NCBI GenBank assembly: GCA_949296115.1
Contig: CASFNR010000030.1
Coordinates: forward strand, 1 to 42,278
Direction of reading: 5' to 3'
Source: an uncultured Eubacteriales bacterium
GTDB lineage: Bacteria; Bacillota; Clostridia; Oscillospirales; Oscillospiraceae
DNA length: 42,278 nucleotides
Part shown: in pieces, positions 1 through 5,959 of the stretch
How positions within the stretch are numbered: position 1 is the first letter of the stretch
Layout of the letters: each line of letters begins with the position of its first letter
The notes under the pieces: generated by a model
What the model was told of the DNA's origin: nothing
What the model saw: only the letters and a program-made list of their open reading frames with translations
Database searches by the model: none
Made by a program: the position numbers and the translations under genes

Positions 1-178
1 CGGCAGTCACACCGTTATCCGAAAACACCGCACCGCTCAAGCCGAAACTGTCACACCGTCCGAAGCGAAATCTTCACACCGTTCGGCCGAATATTGCAGT
101 TCCATAAGAAAAAGGAGCAAATATCTTGCAAAATGAGAATGGACAAATGGATATTTCCTGTGCTATACTAAATATGTT

Positions 179-208
179 GGGCGGCTTCCGTGAGGAAGTC
201 GCCCTTTT
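179..208. terminator. Hairpin beside the tRNA array
   Basis: An 11-bp stem (179-189 with 194-204, one G-T pair) with a 4-nt loop is followed on the plus strand by four Ts. It lies 4 nt past the 3' end of the last tRNA. It could end a plus-strand transcript entering from the left, or act on the minus-strand tRNA transcript, although that side lacks a T-tract. The rest of 1-178 holds no supported gene. Confidence 0.5.
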
Positions 209-211
209 GCG

Positions 212-298
212 TGGTGGGCCAGGTTGGACTCGAACCAACGATGTTTCAAACGTCACGAATTTACAGTCCGCTGCAGTCGCCACTATGCATACTGACCC
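212..298 (-). tRNA. tRNA-Tyr (GTA)
   Basis: Class II tRNA fold: a seven-pair acceptor stem, D-loop GG, anticodon loop CTGTAAA, a long variable arm that forms its own hairpin, and a perfect T-arm around TTCGAGT. CCA is encoded. It is the last gene of the minus-strand array, 4 nt after tRNA-Phe. Confidence 0.93.
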
Positions 299-302
299 AT
301 AA

Positions 303-378
303 TGGTGGAACCGGCTGGAATTGAACCAGCGACGCCCAGATTTTCAGTCTGGCGCTCTACCGACTGAGCTACGGTTCC
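303..378 (-). tRNA. tRNA-Phe (GAA)
   Basis: Perfect cloverleaf with acceptor GGAACCG/CGGTTCC, anticodon loop CTGAAAA, T-loop TTCAATT and encoded CCA. It is 3-4 nt from its neighbours in the array. Confidence 0.97.
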
Positions 379-381
379 ATG

Positions 382-457
382 TGGGGTAGATGACGGGAAT
401 CGAACCCGCGATAGGCGGAACCACAATCCGCTGCCTTACCGCTTGGCTACATCCACC
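382..457 (-). tRNA. tRNA-His (GTG)
   Basis: Anticodon loop TTGTGGT. The extra G at position -1 opposite C73, the hallmark of tRNA-His, is present (base 457 on the plus strand is C). The acceptor and T stems pair and CCA is encoded. Confidence 0.96.
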
Positions 458-463
458 ATGATT

Positions 464-539
464 TGGTGCGGACAGAGGGGCTCGAACCCCCGACCCACGC
501 CTTAAAAGGGCGCTGCTCTACCAGCTGAGCTATGTCCGC
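464..539 (-). tRNA. tRNA-Lys (TTT)
   Basis: Acceptor GCGGACA/TGTCCGC, anticodon loop CTTTTAA, T-stem with one G-T pair, encoded CCA. Confidence 0.97.
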
Positions 540-544
540 ATATT

Positions 545-634
545 TGGCGGAGCGCGCAGAACTCGAATCTGATACCGATTGCTCAGTACGATCCGCTTAG
601 CAGGCGGTCCCCGGACCTTCCGGGCTCACGCTCC
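545..634 (-). tRNA. tRNA-Ser (GCT)
   Basis: Ninety-nucleotide class II tRNA with anticodon loop CTGCTAA and a long variable arm. The acceptor stem pairs with one wobble. The outermost T-stem pair (T-C) is mismatched. CCA is encoded. Confidence 0.93.
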
Positions 635-639
635 ATGTA

Positions 640-715
640 TGGTGATCCCTACGGGAATCGAACCCGTATTTCCAGCTTGAGAGGCTGGTGTCCTAACCGA
701 CTAGACGAAGGGACC
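640..715 (-). tRNA. tRNA-Glu (CTC)
   Basis: Acceptor GGTCCCT/AGGGATC, anticodon loop CTCTCAA on stem CCAGC/GCTGG, perfect T-arm, encoded CCA. It is one of two glutamate isoacceptors in this array. Confidence 0.96.
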
Positions 716-718
716 ATA

Positions 719-795
719 TGGAGATACGGGCCGGATTCGAACCGGCGATTAACAGTTTTGCAGACTGTCCTCTTGAACCACTTGAGTACCGTATC
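719..795 (-). tRNA. tRNA-Cys (GCA)
   Basis: Acceptor GATACGG/CCGTATC, anticodon loop CTGCAAA on stem ACAGT/ACTGT, T-arm GCCGG/CCGGC, encoded CCA. Confidence 0.96.
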
Positions 796-796
796 A

Positions 797-871
797 TGGC
801 TGGGATAGCTGGACTCGAACCAACGATGCCGGTGTCAAAGACCGGAGCCTTGACCACTTGGCTATATCCCA
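797..871 (-). tRNA. tRNA-Gln (TTG)
   Basis: Acceptor TGGGATA/TATCCCA, anticodon loop CTTTGAC on stem CCGGT/ACCGG, T-stem with one wobble, encoded CCA. It is separated from tRNA-Cys by a single base. Confidence 0.96.
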
Positions 872-910
872 TTATTTTGCGACCGACATGAATGTCGCTT
901 GCAAATTACT

Positions 911-987
911 TGGTGATCCGCGCCGGGCTCGAACCGTGCATTACAGCCTTGAAAGGGCTGTGTCCTGACCGTTTAGACGAGCGGACC
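911..987 (-). tRNA. tRNA-Glu (TTC), imperfect T-stem
   Basis: Acceptor GGTCCGC/GCGGATC and anticodon stem CAGCC/GGCTG with loop CTTTCAA are intact, and CCA is encoded. The T-stem CACGG/CCGGC pairs at only the three positions nearest the loop; the two outer pairs are C-C and A-G mismatches. It is the first tRNA of the minus-strand array and follows the XRE gene. The 39-nt spacer to tRNA-Gln holds a small inverted repeat. Confidence 0.87.
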
Positions 988-991
988 ATAT

Positions 992-1007
992 GGGGAGCAA
1001 GCTCCCC
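992..1007. other. Short palindrome between XRE gene and tRNA array
   Basis: GGGGAGC and GCTCCCC are separated by AA, only 4 nt after the XRE stop codon and with no T-tract. It may be an RNA processing site or a weak pause between the mRNA and the tRNAs; read-through into the tRNA array looks possible. Confidence 0.4.
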
Positions 1008-1010
1008 GGA

Positions 1011-1241
1011 TCAGGCAACCGTGGTTACCAGGATATCATCAATACGGACATTAAGTAGTGCCGCAAGAACAATCAGATTATCAACAGTGGGAAGGGCAGT
1101 CCCGTTCTGCCACTTGTAGATGGCCTGCGGAGAATTGAAGCCGAAGACCATCTGGATGTCCGCAACAGTTAGGCCTGCAGCCTTCCGAAGATTTACGATG
1201 TTGGCACCGGTCTGTGCCAGATCAATGGTTGGGATGTTCAT
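1011..1241 (-). CDS. XRE-family HTH regulator
   Basis: A 76-residue protein consisting almost only of a Cro/CI-type helix-turn-helix. Residues about 12-70 run from NIVNLRKAAGLTVADIQ through the recognition-helix region NSPQAIYKWQNG to IDDIL, the usual five-helix layout. The ATG at 1241 is chosen because AGGAGG lies 8 nt upstream; an in-frame GTG at 1250 abuts that site and is unlikely to be used. The gene sits 24 nt ahead of the first tRNA and 46 nt after a strong terminator, with no promoter of its own visible, so it may be expressed by read-through and be co-transcribed with the tRNA array. DNA target unknown; autoregulation is a guess. Confidence 0.85.
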   Translation of the reverse strand: MNIPTIDLAQTGANIVNLRKAAGLTVADIQMVFGFNSPQAIYKWQNGTALPTVDNLIVLAALLNVRIDDILVTTVA

Positions 1242-1287
1242 CTCATACACCTCCTATTCTGAATTATTTGACCGTAAGTGGACGCAA

Positions 1288-1321
1288 AAAGCCGCTTGTC
1301 TCACTCAAGACAAGCGGCTTT
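1288..1321 (-). terminator. Strong intrinsic terminator
   Basis: A perfect 13-bp stem (1288-1300 with 1309-1321) and an 8-nt loop, with a run of Ts on the minus-strand exit side. It lies 35 nt after the stop codon of the 42-residue ORF and upstream of the XRE gene. Confidence 0.85.
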
Positions 1322-1355
1322 CAATAATTCAGATAGGATGATGCCTGGACTATCC

Positions 1356-1484
1356 CTAGGAGATCATGCTATACTGATTCTGCTTATCCTGAAAATGAGC
1401 GTGCTTCGCAAAGCCATATTCTTCACAATGGAAGCTGGCTTTACATTCGCTCATATAGAACATAGCAGAAGTAATGATTCGCAT
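1356..1484 (-). CDS. Unrecognised 42-residue small protein
   Basis: A short reading frame that I do not recognise, supported by its signals: an extended -10 promoter (1532-1560), an AAAGGA ribosome-binding site 8 nt before the ATG, and a strong terminator 35 nt after the TAG. The peptide starts MRIITSAMFYMSECK, has two cysteines (residues 14 and 20) and three histidines, and shows no membrane segment. It could be a regulatory peptide, a toxin-like or metal-binding micro-protein, or a chance frame within a small RNA of about 220 nt. Its GC content resembles the surrounding island rather than the core genome. Confidence 0.5.
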   Translation of the reverse strand: MRIITSAMFYMSECKASFHCEEYGFAKHAHFQDKQNQYSMIS

Positions 1485-1531
1485 GATCGTTTTCCTTTCT
1501 GTAAAAGTAGTTGTTCTTGGTTTCTGGCGTC

Positions 1532-1560
1532 AGTATAACACAAGAAATCTGATTTGTCAT
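1532..1560 (-). promoter_or_regulatory. Extended -10 promoter of the 42-residue ORF
   Basis: On the minus strand ATGACA (1555-1560) and TATACT (1532-1537) are 17 nt apart, with TG one base before the -10 hexamer. The expected start is about 1525, giving a leader of about 40 nt. Confidence 0.75.
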
Positions 1561-1626
1561 TCAACTTGTGGTTAAAATAGAAAAAAACTATGCTTTTTCT
1601 GGACTTGCGGCTATAATGATATTGTT

Positions 1627-1674
1627 TCCCCCTTTTTAGGGGCAACAAAACCCAGTTAGCTTTGATAAAATAAG
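1627..1674 (+). promoter_or_regulatory. Copy A of a palindrome plus -10 motif
   Basis: CCCC-CTTTTTA-GGGG is followed 27 nt later by TGATAAAAT, an extended -10. Both parts align without a gap to the lipoprotein promoter region at 3297-3344, exactly 1,670 nt away. Here the motif points into the 3' end of the oppositely oriented kinase gene, so it would drive antisense RNA or is a relic of a duplicated gene. Confidence 0.5.
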
Positions 1675-1681
1675 TGTGGCG

Positions 1682-2764
1682 TTAATGGACGAAGATGTTA
1701 ACCAACAGATCGGTTATTATCACCCAAAGTGCAACCACTGCAAAGTCTACGATGCCCATACCAAACCATCTGACCCACTTCTTTTTGCTATGGGTCAAAA
1801 TGAAATGCCTCTGGACATTGAGATAGTTGCCGTTGAAAAGAACGATGCACAGGGACATAACTGTGAAAGCAATCCGATTGATAATCAGCTCAAGGATGCC
1901 GGCATTTTCAACCTGCAGATCCAGGCCTACTGCGATTAGCGCAGCATAGCCCACTGCAGAGAACAACCACTTGATCACATTGGAATTCCGGAATCCGGGT
2001 GGAAGATACTTTTTCCAGTTTTTCTTCTTGGGACTGCTGCTAGGCTTGTTGGAAAGACCTGCTAACACATCTTGAAGTTGCGTGATGCTTTGATAACGGC
2101 CAGAAGGTGACAGTTCTACGCACTTTCTGATGAGCTTGCTGATCTGGCCGCCAGCAATTCTCTTATTAGGCAGTTCTCCTGTGAGCATGACATTCATCAG
2201 CACGCCGACAGAGTAGATATCTGACAGTACACTGGAGGGGCCAAAGCCATACTGCTCCGGTGCAGCATAGCCTTGGGTGCCCAGCAGAACGGTGTCCTTC
2301 GCTGCGTGCTCGTTGCTCCACTTGGCAGCATTCATGTCCAGCAGCTTGACGATGCCGTCTGGAGAAATTTTGATATTGGAAGGCTTGATATCCCGGTTCA
2401 CAATGGCCGGCGTGCAGCTGTGAAAGTCGGCCAGAATGGAACACAGCTGAACTGTGATCTCAATTACCTGATCCTCAGGCAGTGTGCCCTGTTGTTCCAA
2501 GATCTCTTCCAGCGTGTCGCCCGGAATATATTCTTCGATGACTGTCAGAATCTTACCATCTTCCTCGACAAGGATGATTTTCGGGGTATTGGGAATAGGA
2601 TGCTTTTGCAGGTAGCGATAGACTTCTGCATTATAGGTCGTCAGCAGCTTCTTGACATAGAATTTCTGGGTTCTGACATCCTGTACCAGATAGATATGAT
2701 GCTCTGCATTTATATCCGCAACCTGCTGGTAGTAGGACAGGTTCAGTTCCTGCTCTATGGTCAT
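1682..2764 (-). CDS. Membrane-anchored Ser/Thr protein kinase-like protein
   Basis: A 360-residue protein with a Hanks-type kinase fold at about residues 10-240: the ATP-site lysine region FYVKKL (K38/K39), hinge IEEYIPG, catalytic loop NRDIKPSN (D125, with N replacing the usual H of HRD), DMN instead of DFG (143-145), APE (168-170) and SDIYSVGV. No glycine-rich loop is evident. After a basic linker (about 240-262), three hydrophobic segments (about 264-283, 290-312, 334-358) should anchor it with the kinase inside the cell. A known family keeps activity with such changes, so it may be active or a pseudokinase. The ATG is preceded by AAAGGGG. It is divergent from the 153-residue HTH-like gene, a likely partner or substrate. 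Confidence 0.87.
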   Translation of the reverse strand: MTIEQELNLSYYQQVADINAEHHIYLVQDVRTQKFYVKKLLTTYNAEVYRYLQKHPIPNTPKIILVEEDGKILTVIEEYIPGDTLEEILEQQGTLPEDQVIEITVQLCSILADFHSCTPAIVNRDIKPSNIKISPDGIVKLLDMNAAKWSNEHAAKDTVLLGTQGYAAPEQYGFGPSSVLSDIYSVGVLMNVMLTGELPNKRIAGGQISKLIRKCVELSPSGRYQSITQLQDVLAGLSNKPSSSPKKKNWKKYLPPGFRNSNVIKWLFSAVGYAALIAVGLDLQVENAGILELIINRIAFTVMSLCIVLFNGNYLNVQRHFILTHSKKKWVRWFGMGIVDFAVVALWVIITDLLVNIFVH

Positions 2765-2784
2765 CCATGGAACCCCTTTCCAAA

Positions 2785-2805
2785 TATGTTAAAATAAGTA
2801 TATCA
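2785..2805. promoter_or_regulatory. Divergent extended -10 promoters between kinase and HTH-like gene
   Basis: In the 66-bp gap, TGTTAAAAT on the plus strand and TGATATACT on the minus strand are both extended -10 elements, overlapping back to back. No good -35 hexamers are seen. The two genes are therefore likely transcribed divergently and could share control. Confidence 0.5.
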
Positions 2806-2830
2806 CACGAATGCAAGTGAGGGAATCTTT

Positions 2831-3292
2831 ATGGCAAAGAAATCTACCGATGAGTTGGAAGACATCCTTGGCCAGACCTCGACAAGTAACATCGAGACGT
2901 ATCTGGCAGAGAATGCAGAGAATATGCTGGCTGAGGAACGCCCCTTCTCTGTGTATATGCATGAGATGGTCCGCAAGTACGGTAAAACGCAACAGGAGGT
3001 TTTCCTGCAGGCAGACTTTCCGGAACGCTTTGGATATAAGATTCTGTCTGAGGAAAAGCATACCAAGCAACGGGATTACATCATCCGCATCTGCTATGCT
3101 ACTGGAATGAGTCTGGATGAGACCCAGAGGGCGCTTACCTTGTATGGCATGGCACCGTTGTATGCTCGAATCCCCAGAGATGCGGTATTGATGATCGCCT
3201 TCAACCAGCACAAGGGTAATATCCTGGACGTAAATGCGCTACTGTCTGCGCATAAGCTCCCAACACTTAAAACCTCGGGTACGCTGGAGTAA
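2831..3292 (+). CDS. 153-residue HTH-like protein beside the kinase
   Basis: A soluble 153-residue protein. Residues about 35-135 look like an XRE-type helical bundle: PFSVYMHEMVRKYGKTQQEV, then a helix-turn region FGYKILSEEKHTKQRDYIIR, then MSLDETQRALTLYGM. Similar proteins occur in gut Clostridia next to kinase genes, from memory. A Ser/Thr-rich N-terminus (STDELEDILGQTSTSN) offers plausible phosphorylation sites. The ATG follows GAGGGA by 6 nt. It is divergent from the kinase and followed directly by the lipoprotein promoter. Inferred role: a transcription factor or adaptor controlled by the kinase. No enzymatic motif is seen. Confidence 0.75.
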   Translation: MAKKSTDELEDILGQTSTSNIETYLAENAENMLAEERPFSVYMHEMVRKYGKTQQEVFLQADFPERFGYKILSEEKHTKQRDYIIRICYATGMSLDETQRALTLYGMAPLYARIPRDAVLMIAFNQHKGNILDVNALLSAHKLPTLKTSGTLE

Positions 3293-3296
3293 TAAT

Positions 3297-3344
3297 TCCC
3301 CCTTTTCGGGGGCAACATCTGAAATTTGACTTTGATATAATTGT
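3297..3344 (+). promoter_or_regulatory. Copy B: palindrome plus -10, lipoprotein promoter
   Basis: A CCCCC-TTTTC-GGGGG palindrome starts 5 nt after the upstream stop codon and is followed by TGATATAAT (3333-3341), an extended -10 about 52 nt before the lipoprotein ATG. The same block with identical spacing occurs at 1627-1674. The palindrome may be an operator. Confidence 0.6.
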
Positions 3345-3393
3345 TTCGCAAAGCAAACCCTAAAACTTACTGAAACAAGGGAGAGAAACAATT

Positions 3394-4323
3394 ATGGCAA
3401 AGAAAAGCAAGATGCTGTTGGCATTGGTGTTGGCGTTAGTGATGGTCATGGCGACTGCCTGCTCCAGCAGCGAGGATGTAAAGGAACCTGCAAGTGTCAA
3501 TGGCGATTCCAGCGTTACTTCAGACAACGAATCTTCTGGTGGCAATTCCGATAATGAGGCAGAAGATAACACTGCTGCAGAAATCACTGTTGCGGAGACT
3601 GTCCTGTACGATGTGGACGGTGTGAAGGTCACTGCTACTGGCTATGAAGAAGGCTGGACCGGACCCGAGATCAAGATCTTGGTAGAGAACAACTCAGACA
3701 AGAACGTTTTGGTCACCTCTTCTTCCGTGTCTGCCAATGGCTACATGATGCCTTATGCAGCTCTGTATGCTGAGGTGGCAGCAGGTAAGAAGGCCAATGA
3801 AACACTGAGCCTTATGTCTTCCGAGCTGGATCGGTCTGGCATTGAAGTTTTGGCTGAGCTTCAGTTCTATCTGCAGATCCAGGATCCCGAAACTTGGGAA
3901 ACTGTGGCAACTTCTGAACTGTTGACGCTGACTACTTCTGCAGCACCCTATGAGCAACCGGTCGACGACTCTGGCGATGTTCTGTACGACTCCAATGGTA
4001 TTCGAATTATCTGCAAGGGTCTGAAGCAGGATATTATCTGGGACGGCACCGTTGTGTTCTACATGGAGAATAGTAGCGGCAAGGACATTTCCATCTACGC
4101 CGAAAATGTGTCCGTAAATGGATTCATGCAGGATGTTGGACTGTGGTCTGATTTGCGCCCGGGTACCAAGCTGATCGATGGTATGTCTATGATTGACTTG
4201 AGCGATCTGGAGATTGAAAGTATCGACCAGATTGAGAATATTGAATTCAATCTGCGTGTGGTCGATGCAAACACCTGGGAAGATATTGTGACCACCGATG
4301 TTTTGACCCTGACCTTTGAATAA
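3394..4323 (+). CDS. Secreted lipoprotein with two repeated domains
   Basis: A 309-residue lipoprotein: positively charged start, hydrophobic stretch 8-20, then MATAC with C23 as the likely lipidated residue. An acidic Ser/Asn/Asp-rich linker (24-65) resembles the low-complexity spacers of Gram-positive lipoproteins. Two copies of a beta-rich domain follow, about 68-180 and 195-309. Each begins with an LYD-x-(D/N)-G-(V/I) motif and ends with a V-TSELLTLT or V-TTDVLTLT type strand. The fold resembles immunoglobulin-like extracellular domains; ligand unknown. ATG preceded by AAGGGAGAG. Own promoter (copy B) and terminator. Probably the cell-surface partner of the adjacent kinase/HTH pair. Confidence 0.8.
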   Translation: MAKKSKMLLALVLALVMVMATACSSSEDVKEPASVNGDSSVTSDNESSGGNSDNEAEDNTAAEITVAETVLYDVDGVKVTATGYEEGWTGPEIKILVENNSDKNVLVTSSSVSANGYMMPYAALYAEVAAGKKANETLSLMSSELDRSGIEVLAELQFYLQIQDPETWETVATSELLTLTTSAAPYEQPVDDSGDVLYDSNGIRIICKGLKQDIIWDGTVVFYMENSSGKDISIYAENVSVNGFMQDVGLWSDLRPGTKLIDGMSMIDLSDLEIESIDQIENIEFNLRVVDANTWEDIVTTDVLTLTFE

Positions 4324-4335
4324 TACTATGCCAAG

Positions 4336-4370
4336 AATGTCTCCGACTCGACAGTTGGAGACATTTTTTT
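4336..4370 (+). terminator. Terminator of the lipoprotein gene
   Basis: A 9-bp stem AATGTCTCC/GGAGACATT (4336-4344 with 4357-4365), 12-nt loop and seven Ts. Confidence 0.9.
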
Positions 4371-4463
4371 CTTTGCACTTTCGCCGTTTCAGTTGCATCT
4401 CTTATTTTTTCTACTACATCGACACCCTACGTGGGGTTTTTCACCGCGCTTATTCTATAAATA

Positions 4464-4735
4464 GTGTGTAGAAACGACACACCTGAGCCAGGCCTCATGG
4501 AAACATGAGAAAGCTCACAATAGAATGAGTTAGGTGATTGAATGATCAATGGTTTTGGTGTCCCCTTAAAAATGCGTGTTGAGGTGACTTACTAAGGCAC
4601 AGTTTCACGCATTAATTCATGCAAAATGCCTACCTTCTTGGCCAAAAGAAAAATGGGTCAAGAAAGAGCATGGGACACTTGTAACCATTTTCAGCACACG
4701 ACATTGCATTAGTGTAATGCCGTGTGCATTATTTT
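4464..4735 (+). ncRNA. Candidate structured RNA, unassigned class
   Basis: There is no credible ORF, but there are many phased helices: GTGTGT/ACACAC (4464-4482); TGAGC/GCTCA (4484-4517) enclosing CTCATG-GAAA-CATGAG; ATTGA-ATGA-TCAAT (4537-4550); a closing stem of 8 bp (4557-4564 with 4672-4679); inside it an 8-bp stem (4571-4578 with 4606-4613) and a 9-bp stem (4635-4643 with 4656-4664), forming a three-way junction. A terminator-like hairpin (4694-4727) followed by a T-rich stretch ends it. No convincing -35 was seen upstream, so it may start at TATAAA (4456-4461) or come from read-through. I cannot place it in a known RNA family. Confidence 0.65.
4694..4735 (+). terminator. Terminator ending the structured RNA
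   Basis: GCACACG and CATT (4694-4705, one unpaired A) pair with AATG and CGTGTGC (4716-4727, one unpaired C), followed by ATTATTTTTAT. Confidence 0.75.
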
Positions 4736-4765
4736 TATCGATTTTTAGGTGCAGAGGACCGCCCT

Positions 4766-4802
4766 CTCCAGTTCGATTTGAAATTCAAATTGAACTGGAG
4801 GT
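4766..4802 (+). promoter_or_regulatory. 15-bp hairpin covering a ribosome-binding site
   Basis: CTCCAGTTC (4766-4774) pairs with GAACTGGAG (4792-4800), continued by a G-T pair and ATTTG/CAAAT around a 5-nt loop. The 3' arm contains the GGAG of the GGAGGT site for the ATG at 4810, so the folded RNA should block translation. Confidence 0.65.
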
Positions 4803-4809
4803 AAATGAT

Positions 4810-4929
4810 ATGGCTCATAGAAATGGGCATCAAAAAACAGGTGATGACTACCTGCGTGCACGCTTTACAATGTGGCTGAATACGACGCTGATCCACGCAA
4901 AGCTCCGTTATCTGGATACACACAGGTAA
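4810..4929 (+). CDS. 39-residue sigma-factor-like fragment
   Basis: A short protein starting MAHRNGHQKTGDDYLRARF and ending RYLDTHR. It resembles, from memory, the first 40 residues of sigma-70-like factors carried by clostridial conjugative elements, which normally continue for about another 100 residues. Here a TAA follows immediately, so it is either a truncated remnant or a free-standing small protein. The ATG at 4810 is chosen for its GGAGGT site 7 nt upstream, which is buried in a hairpin. The upstream in-frame extension runs through the structured RNA and is not believed. Confidence 0.45.
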   Translation: MAHRNGHQKTGDDYLRARFTMWLNTTLIHAKLRYLDTHR

Positions 4930-4963
4930 GGTAGAATAAGTTGCGCAAAATGGAATAAGGCAA

Positions 4964-5575
4964 ATGTATCAAGAGTATTCAGAAGAAATCGCCAATGCGA
5001 TTCAGGGTTTCCTGGACGATGGGGATTGGCACTATGATTTCCAGGAAGAAAAAGGAATTTTTCGCTTCGGTTTAAAGCTGAAATGCAGGATCCGAAATAT
5101 CCAGTACATCATTGACTTGGATACTACCGACTACAATGTGTACGGACTCATTCCCCTTTCCGCAAATCGTAATGACCCAAATGAAATGGCACAAATGGCT
5201 GAGTTTTTGTGCAGGGCAAATTACGGGCTTCGAAACGGCAACTTTGAATTGGATTTCCGTGATGGCGAAATTCGTTACAAGTGTTATGTCGACTGTCAGG
5301 GCTTGGATGCACCTACAGAGGACATGGTTAAACATAGCATTTACTGTCCCGCCGCCATGTTTGAACGCTATGGCAACGGTATTCTGCAGATTCTGTTCGC
5401 AGGAATGTCGGCAGAAGAAGCAATCTCTCTGTGTGAACCGACGCAGCAGGAGGAGGAACCCCAGGAAGGTGATGAAGCGCAGAAGAGAAGTTCCTCCATT
5501 ACAAGCATCAGACGGGATACTCCTGATGAAACTTTGAAACGATTCTTACAGATTCTTCATGACGAGACGGATTAA
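4964..5575 (+). CDS. YbjN-domain protein
   Basis: A 203-residue soluble protein. Residues about 5-155 match the YbjN-type fold: alternating strands such as YIIDLDTTDYNVYGLIPLSA, a helix NEMAQMAEFLCRANYGLRNG, then FELDFRDGEIRYKCYVDCQG and a long helix ending in MSAEEAIS. This family resembles type III secretion chaperones and is of unclear function. The C-terminus (about 165-203) is charged and probably disordered. The ATG follows AATAAGG by 4 nt, a modest site. It lies 34 nt after the sigma-like fragment and may share its transcript. Confidence 0.75.
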   Translation: MYQEYSEEIANAIQGFLDDGDWHYDFQEEKGIFRFGLKLKCRIRNIQYIIDLDTTDYNVYGLIPLSANRNDPNEMAQMAEFLCRANYGLRNGNFELDFRDGEIRYKCYVDCQGLDAPTEDMVKHSIYCPAAMFERYGNGILQILFAGMSAEEAISLCEPTQQEEEPQEGDEAQKRSSSITSIRRDTPDETLKRFLQILHDETD

Positions 5576-5709
5576 GGCAGGCATGGCCTGGAGAAAACAC
5601 AACAGCACCTGGACTTGCACTGGCGTTTAATGTGACGCTGGCAGAATGCTTAAATGTTGAGAAATGGAATAATGATTCCTTCGATGATGATACAGACGAA
5701 GAACAATGA
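5563..5709 (+). pseudogene. C-terminal remnant of an unidentified gene
   Basis: An open frame of 48 codons with no start codon or ribosome-binding site, ending TGA just before a terminator. Its translation includes LALAFNVTLAECLNVEKW and an acidic tail DDDTDEEQ, protein-like composition rather than noise. It looks like the 3' end of a gene whose front was lost by deletion into the YbjN gene. Identity unknown. Confidence 0.35.
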
Positions 5710-5710
5710 C

Positions 5711-5742
5711 AAAAGCTGGTGAGCAGAAGCCCACCAGCTTTT
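5711..5742 (+). terminator. Terminator after the remnant
   Basis: A perfect 11-bp stem AAAAGCTGGTG/CACCAGCTTTT with a 10-nt loop. It could act in both directions. Confidence 0.8.
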
Positions 5743-5804
5743 GGTTGGTTAATCAAAAGAAATATCTGATCAATTCCGCCCTGACCTGTCGTGAAACCTG
5801 TACC

Positions 5805-5881
5805 CCGCGACGATGCGCGACGGTTACGACGATTGCGACGGTGATTTTGGGGGCGGTAGTTTTATCGTCGCACCGTCGCGG
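5805..5881. repeat. Left arm of a 77-bp inverted repeat
   Basis: This segment is the reverse complement, at roughly 85-90 percent by eye, of 6531-6607. It is built of GCGACGRTT-like 9-mers and can itself fold (GCGACG blocks on the left, CGTCGC blocks on the right, around a G-rich centre). Confidence 0.7.
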
Positions 5882-5959
5882 AGGGAAAAAGGCGGTAGCT
5901 GGCGGCCTTCTGAAACACGAAAAAATCAAGTTTGAAGCTGTCGCATGATATAAAACATA

